A stretch of 64,000 nt of DNA, taken from positions 18,011,840-18,075,839 of the forward strand of contig OY776123.1 in NCBI GenBank assembly GCA_963675135.1. Direction: 5' to 3'. The DNA is from Galeopsis tetrahit (Eukaryota > Streptophyta > Magnoliopsida > Lamiales > Lamiaceae). The translations under genes and the position numbers were made by a program. Below, piece by piece: positions 43,292-56,553 of the stretch. Numbering within the stretch: position 1 is the stretch's first letter; the number at the start of each line of letters is the position of its first letter. The notes under the pieces were generated by a model, which saw only the letters and a program-made list of their open reading frames with translations, ran no database searches and was not told the DNA's origin.

Positions 43292-45775
43292 ATGGCTAAC
43301 AATGCAGTTCCAGGAGATGCTGTCAACACCATCAACAATATGGGTCCAAACCAAGTCAACCATATTTCTCATCACAAACTGCCAATGTTCTCAATTGAGC
43401 ACTATGATTTCTGGAAGATCAGGATGAGAGCACATCTTGCTTGTCAGCATGATGAGATGCTTAAAGTCATCACCAGAGGGCCCTTCACATTCACCAAAGC
43501 AAATCCCAAGCTCACTGATGCCCAGAAAGCAGATCCAAGGGAGTTGCTGCCAAAGGATGAAGATGACTTTACAGCTGAGGAAAGAAAAAGGCACAACCTG
43601 AACTACATTGCAATGAACACACTGTACCAGACTATTCCAGATGCAGTGATGGGAAGAGTGTATCACTGCACATCAGCAAAAGAGATTTGGGATACCTTAG
43701 CACTTATGTGTGAAGGTACCCAAAAGATCGAGGAGAACAAACTTCAAGTGGCTATCCAAAAATATGAACAATTCTCTATGGAAGCCAATGAGACTATTGA
43801 TCATCTTGATGGCAGGTTCACTGACATCATGAATGAGATAAACTCTCTTGGCAAGTTCTATGCCAAAAGAGAAGTTGCCTTGAAGATCTTAAGAAGTCTC
43901 ACATCCAAGTGGGATATATACTCTGTCATGATGCAAAATACTAGCAATGTTGACAACATGCCAATGCAGCAAGTATTTTCTGAACTCAAGGCATATGAGT
44001 TTGATCTCAACAGAAAGAAGGTGCATGAAGAGCCATCCTCCTCAAACAAAGGTGTTGCCTTCAAAGCTGCTGAAACAGAAAAGAAGATTACTCAAAGGTC
44101 CTCTCAATCTGTTTCAAAATCTGAAATAAAGGAGGAGCTGGCACTCATGGCTAGAAGATTTGAGAAGCTCAACTCCAGATTTGGTAGATACAAGAAGTTC
44201 TACCAAGATAACAGAACCAGAAGGAGATTCAGTTCTCCTGAACATAAATCAGAGGACAAAGTCTCTGATGAAAAGAAAGAAGACAGATATGCTGATAGAA
44301 AGAAATTCAGCAAAGGTGAACCATCATCCTCAAGGAGGAAGGAGTCCTCAAGCAAGAAGAATGATGATGAAGATGTGTGTTACAACTGCCAAAAGAAGGG
44401 TCACTTTCAGTATGATTGTCCTGACCTTAGTGCCAAAGAAAGAAAGGAAAGGCAGAACAAAAGAGACAAGAGGCTGAACAGCAGGAAGGCTATGGTAGCT
44501 GGAGATTCAGCTAGTGAAGAGAGTGTCTACTCTTCTGATGATGGACTATTCTCCAACAGTGACAGTGATGATGACTGTCAAATGGCACTTGAAAATGATG
44601 AGGTATGTTCATCTTCTAGTTCTTCCAGTTCTTCAATTAACACACATGAGTCCAGTGAAATCCCCTTAAAACTCAACTTTGTAAAACTATTTGAGGATTT
44701 CACCAGACTAAGAGAAGTATGCAATATAGCACTTAGAGAAAATGAGCTACTGAATTCGAAAGCCCAAACTCCCAACCTTCCTGAACCTGAGCTTGACATT
44801 AAATCAACTGAGTTGTATCAGCAGATTGTGAGAGAACTTGAGGAAGTATCTCTCAAAGTCTCTGAACAACAAAAGTTGATTGATGATCAAGAGCTGGCCT
44901 TAAGGAAAAAGGATTTTGATCTTAGAATTCTTCAAGCAAAATTTGATAATCTCTCAAGTGAATTTGATACTCTAAAATTAAGTAAGGGGAGCTTAAAAAT
45001 GAAAATGTCTGCCTTGAACAAATCTGCTAAGGCAATAGAGGAGATTCAAGGATTCCAAAGACCATTTGCTCAAAAAGGTGGATTAGGCTATAATCCATTT
45101 GAACCCTCACCTGGTCTTAACATTGCTTCATCAAGCAATTCTAAGATGACTTTTGTAAGATCAGTGGCACAACAAAATGAAATAGAAGTAAATCAACCAC
45201 TGATCAAGGATAAAGGTAAAGGAAGTTTTATACCAACTCTAGTGAACAATGTACCTAAACCCATACCTTTGGAAAAGGTTAAAGGCATTGCTTACAAGAG
45301 AAATGAGGTTCAGAAAGGTAGAACCAATGGAAGGTCAACCTATCTGAATCATCATCAGAGGAGTTGTCCAAAACCTGTTCAGAAAAGGCCAACTCAAATG
45401 AGGCAACCTCAACTGAATGGATTAAGACCAATCCCCTCTGATAGGTATAAAACATTCAGGAAGCCTGGACCTTACTTGCCAAATGGAAAAGGCCATCCAA
45501 AACCTTATTCTCAAAAGTCTTACCAAGCTGCACCTAAGCCTAATAACTTCAGGAGAAATGTCCCAAAGAAATTCACTAATTCTCCTGAAACTTACAAGGC
45601 TAACACTTATACACAGAGATCACCCAAGGCATTTAAGGGTCAAACTGTGTATGTAGATGTAAATGGAAACCAAGTCAGTCACTTTGAGTCAATCAGAGTT
45701 ATCAGGCAGATTTGGATTCCAAAAGGTACAGCTAACCCTCTAGGACCCAACACTCAAAGGGTACCTAAATTTTGA
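43292..45775 (+). CDS. gag: Copia gag polyprotein (intact)
   Basis: 827 residues from MANNAVPGDAVN; an upstream in-frame ATG at 43262 is less likely because the homologous gag starts at the matching later Met. The copia gag motif SIEHYDFWKIRMRAHL lies near residue 30-45. A CCHC knuckle CYNCQKKGHFQYDC is at 363-376, flanked by Lys/Glu/Ser-rich sequence. An acidic Ser cluster, a coiled coil at ~500-600 and a basic Pro-rich tail ending QRVPKF follow. Close homologue of the gag at 8549. TGA at 45773-45775 overlaps the start of the pol frame by a few bases. Confidence 0.9.
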   Translation: MANNAVPGDAVNTINNMGPNQVNHISHHKLPMFSIEHYDFWKIRMRAHLACQHDEMLKVITRGPFTFTKANPKLTDAQKADPRELLPKDEDDFTAEERKRHNLNYIAMNTLYQTIPDAVMGRVYHCTSAKEIWDTLALMCEGTQKIEENKLQVAIQKYEQFSMEANETIDHLDGRFTDIMNEINSLGKFYAKREVALKILRSLTSKWDIYSVMMQNTSNVDNMPMQQVFSELKAYEFDLNRKKVHEEPSSSNKGVAFKAAETEKKITQRSSQSVSKSEIKEELALMARRFEKLNSRFGRYKKFYQDNRTRRRFSSPEHKSEDKVSDEKKEDRYADRKKFSKGEPSSSRRKESSSKKNDDEDVCYNCQKKGHFQYDCPDLSAKERKERQNKRDKRLNSRKAMVAGDSASEESVYSSDDGLFSNSDSDDDCQMALENDEVCSSSSSSSSSINTHESSEIPLKLNFVKLFEDFTRLREVCNIALRENELLNSKAQTPNLPEPELDIKSTELYQQIVRELEEVSLKVSEQQKLIDDQELALRKKDFDLRILQAKFDNLSSEFDTLKLSKGSLKMKMSALNKSAKAIEEIQGFQRPFAQKGGLGYNPFEPSPGLNIASSSNSKMTFVRSVAQQNEIEVNQPLIKDKGKGSFIPTLVNNVPKPIPLEKVKGIAYKRNEVQKGRTNGRSTYLNHHQRSCPKPVQKRPTQMRQPQLNGLRPIPSDRYKTFRKPGPYLPNGKGHPKPYSQKSYQAAPKPNNFRRNVPKKFTNSPETYKANTYTQRSPKAFKGQTVYVDVNGNQVSHFESIRVIRQIWIPKGTANPLGPNTQRVPKF

Positions 45776-48700
45776 CTTTGCAGGGCTGCAAGGACCACAA
45801 GAAGAAGAGAAGCATCAACAAGAAAACAGCATGGTACTTGGACAGTGGATGTTCAAGACACATGACTGGGAATAAAGAGCTTCTCTCAGAATTCATTGAA
45901 AAGGATGGTCCTTCAGTAACCTTTGGAGACAGCTCTCAAGGGATCACAAGAGGTTATGGTACATTAAACATTGGTAGTGTTAAAATTACTGATGTCTCAT
46001 ATGTCCTAGGCCTAAAATATAACTTGCTGTCTATAAGTCAAATCTGTGATAAAGGTTTTTGTGTTGAATTTGCACCAAATGAATGTACTATCAAGAACAA
46101 ATCAACACAACAGGTACTACTAACAGGGGTGAGAAAGGGAAATGTCTATTTTGCAGATTGGAGCAAAACCCCTGAATCAGTTTGTCTTGTTGCCAAAAGC
46201 ACAAGTGAGCAAAGCTGGCTGTGGCACAAGAGGCTGAATCACCTGAACTTCAAAACCATCAACAAGATTGCAAGAAACTCTCTAGTTAAAGGGCTGCCAA
46301 ATCAAATGTTCACCAAAGAACACATATGCCAGCCATGTCAGGAAGGAAAGCAGATCAAAGCTTCATTCAAAGGAAAGCCTGTCATCTCAACTGAGAGAGT
46401 TCTTCAACTACTGCATATGGATTTATTTGGGCCAATAATCCCAGTAAGTATAAATGGAAGAAAATATGCTTTAGTTGTTGTTGATGATTTTTCCAGGTAC
46501 ACTTGGGTAGTGTTCTTGTTGAACAAAAAGGAGACCCAAGTCAAGTTACCAGAATTGATGATGAGATTGAGCAATGAAAAGGGCCTAAGTATTGTCAAGA
46601 TCAGATCAGACAAAGGCACTGAGTTCATAAACTCATACATCAATGAGTACTGCAGCAAGAATGGTATCACACATGAAACTTCAGCAGCAAGAACACCTCA
46701 ACAAAATGGGGTTGCTGAAAGAAGGAACAGGACCTTGAAAGAGGCAGCAAGAACATTGATTGCTGAATCCAAACTGCCTAAAAGGTTCTGGGCTGAAGCC
46801 ATTAGCACTGCATGTCACACTCAAAACAGGTCCCTAATCACCAAAGGACAAGGTAAAACCCCATATCAAATATGGAAAGGTAGATTGCCCACTGTTGCTT
46901 ATTTTCACATATTTGGTTGTAAGTGTTTCATTCATAATAATGGGAAGGAGCAATTGAAAGCTTTTGACAGCAAAGCTGATGAAGGAATATTTGTTGGATA
47001 TTCACAAGTCAGCAAAGCTTACAGAGTTTACAATTGCAAAACCCTTATTGTGGAAGAAACACCTCATGTTGTGTTTGATGAGTCTATTAATGAGTTCAGG
47101 GATAGAAACCTGAATATTGATGAGATAACACAAAGAACAACCAGATTAAGGCTTCAAAGCAAGGAGACAGTGTTTGTAGATGTTGCCCAGCCTGAACTTC
47201 ATGATTGTAAAAAACTGGACAACCTACCTGATGGCAATCAACCAGGAGCCAACCAACCTGAAGGTGATATTGAACTGATTGATCCAATCCCAGTTCAAAA
47301 CCAGGTAACAACTACCAATGAAGAAGCAGGCAATGCTGAGGTAGTTAATGGATCCAATATTCAAGGGGGAACCAATGAAAATGTCAACTCATTTGACAAT
47401 GAGGACAATACCCCTGAATATGATCCTGAGCTTGATCCTTCAATTAATTTTCCTGAATTTAATGAGTCTAGTGATCCAACCTCAGATGAGGACAATCCTC
47501 CTGAATGGATCAGGTCTAGAAGGACTTGGTTGCAAGACCACCCAACTAGCCTGATACTTGGTAACCCAAGTGAAGGGATCAAAACTAGAAGGTTTCATGG
47601 AGAAAGTGCCTTGTTTTGTTGTTTTCCTTCAGAAATAGAGCCAGGAGATATTGAGGAAGCACTACAAGACACCAACTGGATCATAGCCATGCAAGAAGAG
47701 CTGAACCAGTTCACCAGAAATGAAGTATGGGAGCTGGTGGATAGGCCAACTCATCAAGATGTCATTGGAACCAAATGGGTGTTCAAAAATAAGAAAAATG
47801 AAAATGACATCATTGTGAGGAACAAAGCAAGACTGGTGGCCAAAGGATATTGTCAATCTGAAGGATTGATTATGATGAGACCTTTGCTCCAGTGGCCAGA
47901 CTTGAAGCAATCAGACTCTTCTTAGCATATGCAGCTCACATGAAATTCAAAGTGTATCAAATGGATGTGAAGAGTGCATTTCTCAATGGGGTGCTCAAAG
48001 AAGAAGTTTATGTTGAACGGCCCCCAGGCTTTGAGGAAGGAAACAAGGTGTACAGATTGAAGAAAGCCCTCTATGGCTTAAAGCAAGCTCCAAGAGCTTG
48101 GTATGACACCTTATCACAGTTTCTTCTAGATCATGGTTTTGTCAAAGGCACTGTTGACAGAACTCTGTTCAGAATCTGTGAAGGAGATGATATCTTGTTA
48201 GTCCAAATCTATGTGGATGACATTATATTTGGATCTCCAAATGAGAAGATGTGTGAAAAGTTCTCCAAACTCATGCAGAGCAAATTTGAAATGTCCATGA
48301 TGGGATTGATGAATTTCTTCTTAGGACTTCAGGTCACTCAATCAAAGAAGGGGATATTCATCAATCAGGCCAAGTACACAAGGGACATGATCAAAAAATT
48401 TGGATGTGCTACAAGCAAGCCAGTCAGAATTCCTATGAATACTAACTGGAAGATGGATCCTGATGAAGGTGGAGAGTCAACAAACTCCACTAACTACAGG
48501 GGAATCATAGGATCCTTGCTATATCTCACTGCAAGCAGGCCTGACATCACATTTGCAGTTGGAGTGTGTGCAAGATTTCAGGCAAATCCAAAGAAGAGCC
48601 ATCTTGATGCTGCCAAGAGAATCCTAAGATATCTCAAGGGATCTGAGAATCTTGGATTGTGGTATCCAGCTGATGACAACATTGAGCTCACTGGATATTC

Positions 48701-49166
48701 AGATGCTGATTATGGAGGATGCAGAATTGACAGAAAATCCACCTCTGGAACATGTCAATTCTTGGGCAGCAAGCTTATCTCATGGTTCTCCAAGAAGCAG
48801 AATACAGTTGCAACTTCAACAACTGAAGCAGAATATGTTGCAGCTGGAAGTTGTTGTGCTCAGATACTTTGGCTCAGGCAACAACTTAGAGACTACAAAG
48901 TCATCACAAATGAAGTGCCAATATTCTGTGACAACAACAGTGCAATTGCCATCTCACAGAATCCAGTGCTCCACACCAGATGCAAGCATGTGGACATCAA
49001 GCATCATTTCATAAGGGATCATGTGGAGAAGAAAGATATCAAGCTTGTCAAAATTCACACTGATAAGCAAAAAGCTGATATTTTGACCAAGCCTCTAGCT
49101 GAAGCAAGGTTCTTGGAATTGTCAGCTGAATTGGGGTTACTTGATCCAGGCAAGATGGAAAAATGA
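45769..49166 (+). pseudogene. pol: Copia pol (PR-IN-RT-RH), one frameshift
   Basis: The pol frame opens after a TAA at 45766-45768, in the -1 frame relative to gag. There is no ATG before the protease site (WYLDSGCSRHM). Integrase HHCC finger (HKRLNHLN ... CQPCQEGK) and core (MDLFGP, DKGTEF, QQNGVAERRNRT) are intact, followed by a Pro-Glu-Asn-rich linker. Near 47864, early in RT, one base is missing relative to the copy at 13145 (GAAGGATTG against GAAGGCATTG), ending the first frame at 47925. RT (QMDVKSAFLNG, YVDDIIFGS) and RNase H (SDADYGGC, TTEAEYVA) continue in the next frame to 49166. RT/RH are not expected to be made. Confidence 0.9.
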
Positions 49167-49838
49167 GGAAAGTAAGCTCATATGAAGGGGGAAGTTCATC
49201 AAAGTTGAACTTCAGCAAAGTTGACCAACCTCACTGAAGCTGTCAGCCAAAGAGGGAAACTCAGCAAGGTTGTCCCGATGATGTTCAGCAATGTTGGTCA
49301 GGGGATTTGTCCAAGTGGGACCCAGTCAGCAACTTTGGGACCCACTCAGGCAAGTTCATCAGGCAGTTTGACCTACACAGAAACCAAAGCACACCTCAGG
49401 ATGTTTGTCCGAGTTAATTAGATAATCATTGCCATTTTTAGCATTGATTAGACATTTAAGAGGTTTCTTGGTCTAAAAGTAGGCCATTTTAGGATGGAGT
49501 GTGCTATAAAGATCTTTACCACCAAAAAGGCAAATCAGCATTTAATGCAAAAATCTTAATTGGGATTTCATGAATTCTTGAGCCTTCATCAAAACCATTA
49601 ATTTGCATTAAACTTCCATCAAACCGCCTCAATCCCATTACCACACATTATCCAATTGGTCATACTTATTACCCACGGTTAGTTTCTTTTAACCAACGGT
49701 TAATAAACTCCCCACATATATAAACTCCTCAGTTTTCACCACCATCCTTACGCACTCAAAATTTCAAAACCCTTAAGATTTTCTTCAAACTCTCAAACCT
49801 GCAACTCCTTTCCAACCTACCAATCTCTCATATTATCC
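49167..49838 (+). other. Non-coding pol-ORF3 spacer
   Basis: Contains degenerate CAGCAAAGTTG/CAGCAAGGTTG/CAGCAATGTTG units (49200-49310), then an AT-rich leader before the ORF3 ATG. No gene seen. Confidence 0.65.
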
Positions 49839-52800
49839 ATGGCACCTAAGATCAAGAGAGAAGAGCTTGTAGACTTCAATGATTCCTCCTTGGACATTGA
49901 TTTCTCTTATCTTAGTAACCCAAATTCCCTTTGGTTTGAAAAGCTGGTAGCCTTTGATAGCCCAGACACAGAAGTTCAACAAGTCCTCCAATGGCTGCGG
50001 GAGGCAGGGCTAGAAAAGTTCCTTGGCACCAAGCCTGATTCATGCCTGAATCCATTCATGGCAGAATTCTTTGCCCATCTCAGATGGAAAGGGAAAAAGG
50101 GAGATGTGTGCACCAAGCTCACATATGCTGAAGAAGATGAAGATGAAGAAAGCCAACACTCCATCATCTTCACTGCAGAGGATATAGATGCTAGCTTTGG
50201 GCTACCATCAGAAGGCCAGAATCCAGAATTGTACAAGGAAGTAGATGATCAGGAGTTCTACTACTCTTGGATGATAGAACCAAAGAAACTTGTAAGTGCT
50301 CAGAACAAGAACACTTTAAAGCTTCCTTACAGACACTTGTTTGATTGTGTTGTAAAAAGTCTGTTAAGCCACTCAGGGAGTGTTGAACAAATCAGTATGC
50401 CTAAGTTGAGAGTGATGGCTGCTGTGATTGACTCTGCTGAGAAGAGAGTCAAGTTCAACTGGAAAAATTTCATTCTTGACAAGATGATGAATGAAAAATT
50501 TAAGTTTAAGGAGATGAAGCACCACAAGGTGGTGGTTGAAGGAAGACTCCAATTTTGCACAAGAGCTAGTCTGCTCTTGGAAAGATTTGCTCATTACACC
50601 CATCTTCAAGCAAAGCCAAAGCCTTTTCCTGCACAAAAGGTGATGTTTAGAAAGCTGTCTTCAAGGACAGAAAAGAGAAAGCAGGAGGCTGCCTCCAAGA
50701 AAGTTGTTGCCACTGTTCCAGCAACCAGAGCCTCTCCAAGGAAAAGGAAAGCACAATCACCCAAAATCCAGCCAAAGATGAAGAAGATGAAGCAGATTCT
50801 AAGTGAATCTTCCCCTGAAAGCATGTCAAGGAGTGGAGGAGCCACTTCTGAGGAAATTGAGAAGGTGGCTGAGGAAGGAGTCAACCCTCCTGAAGAGGGT
50901 GAAGTATTCAGAGAGATTGTCCCATTGCAACCTGAGACAATCACAGAATTCAGAGACCTTGACCAGCCAACAAGGTATGAAAGGAGAAGAAGAATCATCA
51001 AGACTTCTGAGAAGCAGAGGATGATGGAAGAAGAAAAGAAGGAGAAAGAGTTTTTCAAGGAGATTAGACAGGCAAGCAAGTCTAACTCCAAGTCAAAGTC
51101 AAAACCCAACAGCCCTGAAGCCAACTCCCCTGATATTCAATCTAGAAGAATATCTCCAAGGCAAGAAGAAGAGGAGTGCAAGACTCCTGAAGATGCCCCA
51201 ATCATTGCCAAAAAGGTTTACTCTCCTGAAGGTGCACCTGATAGAATAGGTCTTGATGTGCTGGCAGATTTGGTCAATCTTAAAGATAAACCTTTTTCCC
51301 CCCTTGATCCAAGACTTCTCTCATATACCAAGCTTCTTGAAACTGCTATTCAAGAAGGTGATCAAGTTGTTTTCCCACCCATTCCAGCCATTCCAATTAC
51401 CTCTTCAGGCACAATGCTCTCAAAAGCACCTGAATCCCAACTTGTTTTGACCTCTCCTGAACCCAACCCTACTGAACCCAACTTACCTGAAATTCAGCCA
51501 AGCTTACCTGAATCCCAATCCAACTTTCCTGAATCCCAAACCAACTCTTCTGGAGATGATAGTGGTGAAGAGTACACCTATGAGGGAATGTTGAGGCAGA
51601 TTGCAAGAGCCAATGTGGATGAATTATATCCAGGATTGAAGGCATCCCAAGCTGCAACAACAGTTCTATGATCTCAGAGCACTTGTTGAGATCAAAGATA
51701 GAACTATTGTGGAAATAGCTCAGGCTATTCAGGATAAGGGTGCCAACTGGTGGCAGGTTGAGGAAAATAGGCTGCTACATTTTGCAAATGTAAAGAAGAC
51801 CAGTGTATTAACCACTGAGGCCCTATTTTGCACCATTGTTCATGAGAAGGTGCTTGCTGAAAGAGAGAGAATAGCACAAGGAATCAAGCATCCTGACAGC
51901 CCATCTGATGATGATGATGATGATGATGATGATCACACCAATCCCAATCCCCCAGGCCTCAACTCAGCTCAGGTACATTACTTGACCTTTCATTCTGTGA
52001 AGGACTCTGATCATTCAGAGGAGTTGACCAAAGATGGTAACTCAGTCCAAGATGCATTGGCCAAGGATGGTTCTTCTGAACCTGAGGCACAGCTTGACAA
52101 TGCTGAGACTTCCATGGGAGAAGCTAGTTTGGCTAAAGCCTCATCAATGTCAGGCAAATTGGACATTGACCAGCCTTTAGTCATTCAGGATGACTCAGTG
52201 GCCTTGGGATGCCCAAGCTCTGTGATCTCCCAACAACTGCCCTCTGTGGATCCTGTTGAGGATATGGAGGTGTCAGGTTTAGGCATTGAAGGAGTTGAAA
52301 AGGCTGATAGTGCTGAAAAATCAGAGGGAGATGATGGTGAGGATTGTGTAATCACAGGTTCCTTGAGTGCACCACAAATAGAGGGTGAGGAAGTAGAAAT
52401 ATTGGGTGCAGCCCAATATGAGAGTCAGGCTATTCTTCAAGTCAAATCTGAACTTGATGAATCCCTTGGTGAAAGGAGGCCTGATTCTCCAGTGAATGTG
52501 AGTCTATCTCTTGAGAATAAAGAAGAAAATAATATAGTTGAAAATGAGAGAAAAGGTGCTGATGTATCAGACCTTATGGGAGAAAAAGAAATTGAGGGAG
52601 ATGAGGGAGTTTTTACTAACACTATTAGTTTTGCAGATTCTGTTGCTGTCACTCTTGAGCAAATTTTTGCAGATGCCTCCCTGACAGATATACCAGTTGA
52701 TGCTGACACTGATCTTGAAGCAGTTTCAGCAAATGTGTCCACACTTAACCAGATCTACTTTGAACAAGCCAACACCTCTGAGGCTCACTTTCAAATTGCT

Positions 52801-54627
52801 ACTCAGACTGCATCCATCATTGAAGAGCAGTCAGAGAAGTTGGACACACTGGTCAGGGAAGTTGAGAAGGCTCATGCAACAACTGTTGATACCTTAGATG
52901 GCCAAGGCAAGACTCTAGCCTCTGTGGAGATGAGGCTAACAGGGTCAGAAGAAGTGATATTGCCCACTCTTGATGCAAGAATATGTGGAGTTGAAACTGG
53001 ACTGCAAACAGTTTCAACTGAAGTGACTAAAGCCAAGGATGCTATGGGTAAATTCACAAGAACAGTGAAGAAAGAACAGCAGGGTCTCAAAGATTTGTAC
53101 AAGCATAATGTGAAAGCCTTGAGAAAGACAATCAAGGATGCTTTAAGGTAGAGGACAACAGCCCAGAGAAAGAAGGCAGAAGAGTTGAAAGCTGCACTGG
53201 TGAAGGAGGCTGCTGAGAAATTCACTGTTGAACTCATGGCCAAAGTGTCTGATCAAGTTGTGGCCAACCTCACTGATCAACTTCAGGCCAAACTTGATCA
53301 ATCACTGAAAGCCACATTGGATGCCATTGTTTCCCAAAAGATGAAGCCTGATCACACCTTCTTGAGCATGGCAGATGATAAAATGCAAAACATTCATGAT
53401 GAGAATGTTTATCTACTGCAGGAGTTGAAGTCCCTCACTCAGGCCCACTCACACCTCTCAGTCTCAATGAGTGAACTAAAGCCCCAGTGTTTTGATAATG
53501 CCAAAAAGGGGGAAAGAGAGAGAGCAAGGGCAAAGGGAACCTTGGTGATTGGTGAATCTAAGGGAAAAGAGAAGGTCCCTGAGATTGAGGAGGAAGCAGT
53601 AGAAGACATTGGGAAAGGCAAAGGCCCAATGAATGTTGAAAATTTGACTGAGGAAGAGCAGATTCAAATAGCTGTCAAGGAGTCCATGATGTCAGCTATG
53701 GAAAGTCAGGCAAGAAAGCTTCAAAGGCCAGGTGGTGAGTCTACAGGACTTGAACCTAAAGAGAAGGCTGCTGAAGTAAGGGGGAAGGTGACAAGATCAT
53801 CTGAAAGAAAGAGGAAGGAACTGCAAGCCTTTAATGATTTCCCAACCAGCCTGACTTTGCCATCAGAATTTCAGTCTGATGAATCTACTCCAGTAAGGCA
53901 ATAAAAAAGATTGAAGAAAGCAGCCAAGCTGCCTGCCATTGAAGAAGAAGAGGTTATAGAAGAAGTCCAGGACAGAATGCCTGAAGTTGGTGTGCCCAAA
54001 CTTGCTGATGATCCCTCTAAATTGTTTGAAGAAGGTTTTGGAAAAGATCCAGAAACCCAAGAGAAGCTAGCTCTTCAGAGAGCTAAAGAGAGGATGGAGC
54101 AATTGGTTGAGGCCAACAAGGCAAGGGATGAAAGAAGGGCAAATTTCAAAGCCCCAAGAAGGAGAGCTTCATACAGAAGACTCAAACCTCAAATGCTGCA
54201 AAGATGGGACACTCAGTACCCTCACCATGATAAGTGGGTTCCAATCTCACTGAATGATGCATGGGAGGAGGCCAAGAGAAGTTTTGTATATGACTTTTAT
54301 GTCATTGGGAAGTGGCTTGGAGAGAGTGTGGATGAAGTCTTTGTCCAGTTCATGTTTGAGAATCATAGGGACCTCTACCAAAAGCTGTTTGCAGCAGCTG
54401 ATATGGCAAGAGTGGAGTTCAAGGCCCCTGGTCCAATTCTGTACATGCCTCCTAAGTTCAATGGGAACTTGATCGATGAGGGAAAGATTCTGGAGGAGTT
54501 CATCAACATCATGAAGATGGAGAAGATGAAGATAGGCCCTAGAGGCTCCAACAAGGATGTTTGGGAGCTGAAGAAAAGGGTCTGGGCTCAATATGGCATT
54601 GCTCCCCAAGATGATGGAACTCTCTGA
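49839..54627 (+). pseudogene. Third ORF (ORF3) of complete copia, three lesions
   Basis: About 1596 codons from MAPKIKREELVDF. The N-terminal domain (~1-270) is intact, including AGLEKFLGTKPD, DASFGLPSEGQNPEL and LRVMAAVIDSAE. A basic segment and Pro-Glu-rich motifs follow. A net 2-base loss near 51640-51660 shifts the frame; the new frame then runs through the acidic region and coiled coils, with TAG at 53149-53151 and TAA at 53902-53904. The C-terminal domain (KWVPISLNDAWEEAK ... RRVWAQYGI-like end) is complete to 54627. Domain layout matches 28431-33217, and the ends match the ORF3 of the minus-strand family. No hydrophobic signal or membrane segment is visible. Function unknown. Confidence 0.8.
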
Positions 54628-54929
54628 TGGATAAGTTTATCTCTTCCCTATCTTTGCTTATGATTGATGTTATTTGTTGTTATTCTGTTTTCTTGTATAA
54701 GTTAGTATGTCCTTTGAATTTTCTGACCTGTAATGCTTGATAATATATAAAAGGACCACTGATTTTCTATCAAGAGATAACAACTCATTATCTCAACTAA
54801 CCTGACATTACATATTTACTTGATTTATTGTGCTAACAGTTTCTTTCAGGAAAGTTGACCAGTTCATTCATCCTGAAGGTAAAGTATAGTATAAGTCAAG
54901 GTTCCTTTGTAATAGGTTTTGGCATCATC
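54628..54929 (+). other. Non-coding 3' region of complete copia
   Basis: Short AT-rich stretch from the ORF3 stop to the PPT; half the length of the corresponding region in the sister family (about 0.6 kb). Confidence 0.65.
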
Positions 54930-54943
54930 AAAAAGGGGGAAAT
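54930..54943 (+). other. Polypurine tract (PPT)
   Basis: AAAAAGGGGGAAAT directly before the LTR. Confidence 0.92.
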
Positions 54944-56553
54944 TGTTGGGAATAAAATGATTTTGATCTAGATACCAAAACCCCTGATTGATGATGTACA
55001 GATTAGTTGAGATATGCTCAAGTTATTGTTCAGGCAAGTTGTCCCAGAACACTTGAGTATGTAGAATGCTTAAGTTAAAAATCTCAGAGATGTTGTGAGA
55101 TTTTAGAGTTCAGGATAGTTGTCCAATGCTTTATGTTAGAAAGCTTGATAGGTATTAAGTCTTGAGGCCAAAGTTGCTGAAGCATCAGGACAGCTGACCA
55201 AGTGGACAACCGGGCTGAAGAGATCAAGAACACTAAAGCTGTGCTCATAAATGCAAAAGATCAAGACAGTTGAAGTACAAATGACCAAGAGAATTGAATG
55301 TCAAAAGCTTACTGAAGACACATTCAATGAAGCATTTATTGCCAATCATGCCTGAACCAAGCATTGAAGACTTAGAGCATTAAAGAGTGAAGCATTGAAT
55401 GAATGTTGGAACATTCTAAAATAGCAGCAAGAATGTTCAGGGAGCTTGTCCCATCTGACCGTTGGTTGAGTGTAGATTCTGCCACAAATCAACCTTGGGA
55501 AGTGTGCTTATTTGGAAACTGTCACAAGTCATCTCAGCTGCATTTTTCAGAAGTCAACACATTCATTCAAGCAACCATTGAAGAGCCCTTTTACACAGTG
55601 GATAAAAGGAAGTCAAGCTTCTTAGCCGTTTTAATGGTGCTGCAAATAGACATGTTTGAATTGCTATCTCTCCAACGGATAGTTGTTCAAATATGCCTAT
55701 ATATACAGAAGTGATCAAAGGGATTCTGAATCCAACTACAAGCTATCAAACTCATATTAAGCTTTCAAAGGAAACCAAGCTATTCTCAAGAATCCCAAGT
55801 TTCCTGAATCACTTCAAGTTAGCTAAGCCATTCTTTGTAAACATCCTTGCTTAGCATTGAGATATCCTAAGCCTTTACATCTGTTCTCATTGTAAAGGAT
55901 ATCTCTACTAGTTGGAACCAAACCTCAAACCTTATCTCATTTAGTGAAGAGAGTGTTTGTTGTAGAAGTGAGGAGTTAAGGACTGTTAGAGTGAAACACA
56001 GTCTTAACTCAGTGAGATTGAGCACTAGGACTCAGATTTTCCTAGGGATCAAAACACTAAGAGAGTGTTGTTGATCAGTGCACCTTGGCACTATAAAACA
56101 AGCTAATTCCATTGTGAAGAAATTATCCTGTTCAATCAGGGAAAGTGGATGTAGGAGCTTGAGTCTCTGAACCACTATAAACTTGTATCTCCCTTACTTA
56201 CTGCATTCTCTATTGCATTCATATTCAAACATATTTTAAAGAGAAAACACTCAGTAAGTGAGAAAATCTGTTTTGGACAAAGTCCCTGATAACTGTCTTT
56301 TCAGAAATTAACTTGGAGTATTTCTTTAAGTCAAAGGCCAACCACATTCCGCACTTAGCAACTCTTTTAGATATCTAGCCAACTGATCACTCAATAGTAA
56401 TCAGTAGGACAAGTATCTATCAAAGATCACACTCAGGCCAGTTGTAAGACAACCTGCCTGATAAGACCAGTTTTGTTAAAAAGAAAAGAATTTGCATACA
56501 CAAGTGCATTCCCCCCCCCATACACTTGTGTTATACTCCACCAAGGACCAACA
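54944..56553 (+). repeat. 3' LTR of the complete copia
   Basis: 1610 bp; same as 41538-43150 except for about nine substitutions and a shorter C tract (C9). Contains TATATATA at 55698-55705. Confidence 0.95.

Larger units (their letters stand above)
41538..56553 (+). mobile_element. Complete Ty1/copia (Sirevirus-like) element nested in gypsy
   Basis: 15016 bp: LTR, PBS, gag, pol, ORF3, PPT, LTR with a perfect 5-bp target duplication. Same family layout as 6767-35468 but clearly diverged in sequence. LTRs of 1613 and 1610 bp differ by roughly nine substitutions by eye, so the insertion is young. Gag is intact; pol has one frameshift and ORF3 has three lesions. Confidence 0.95.
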
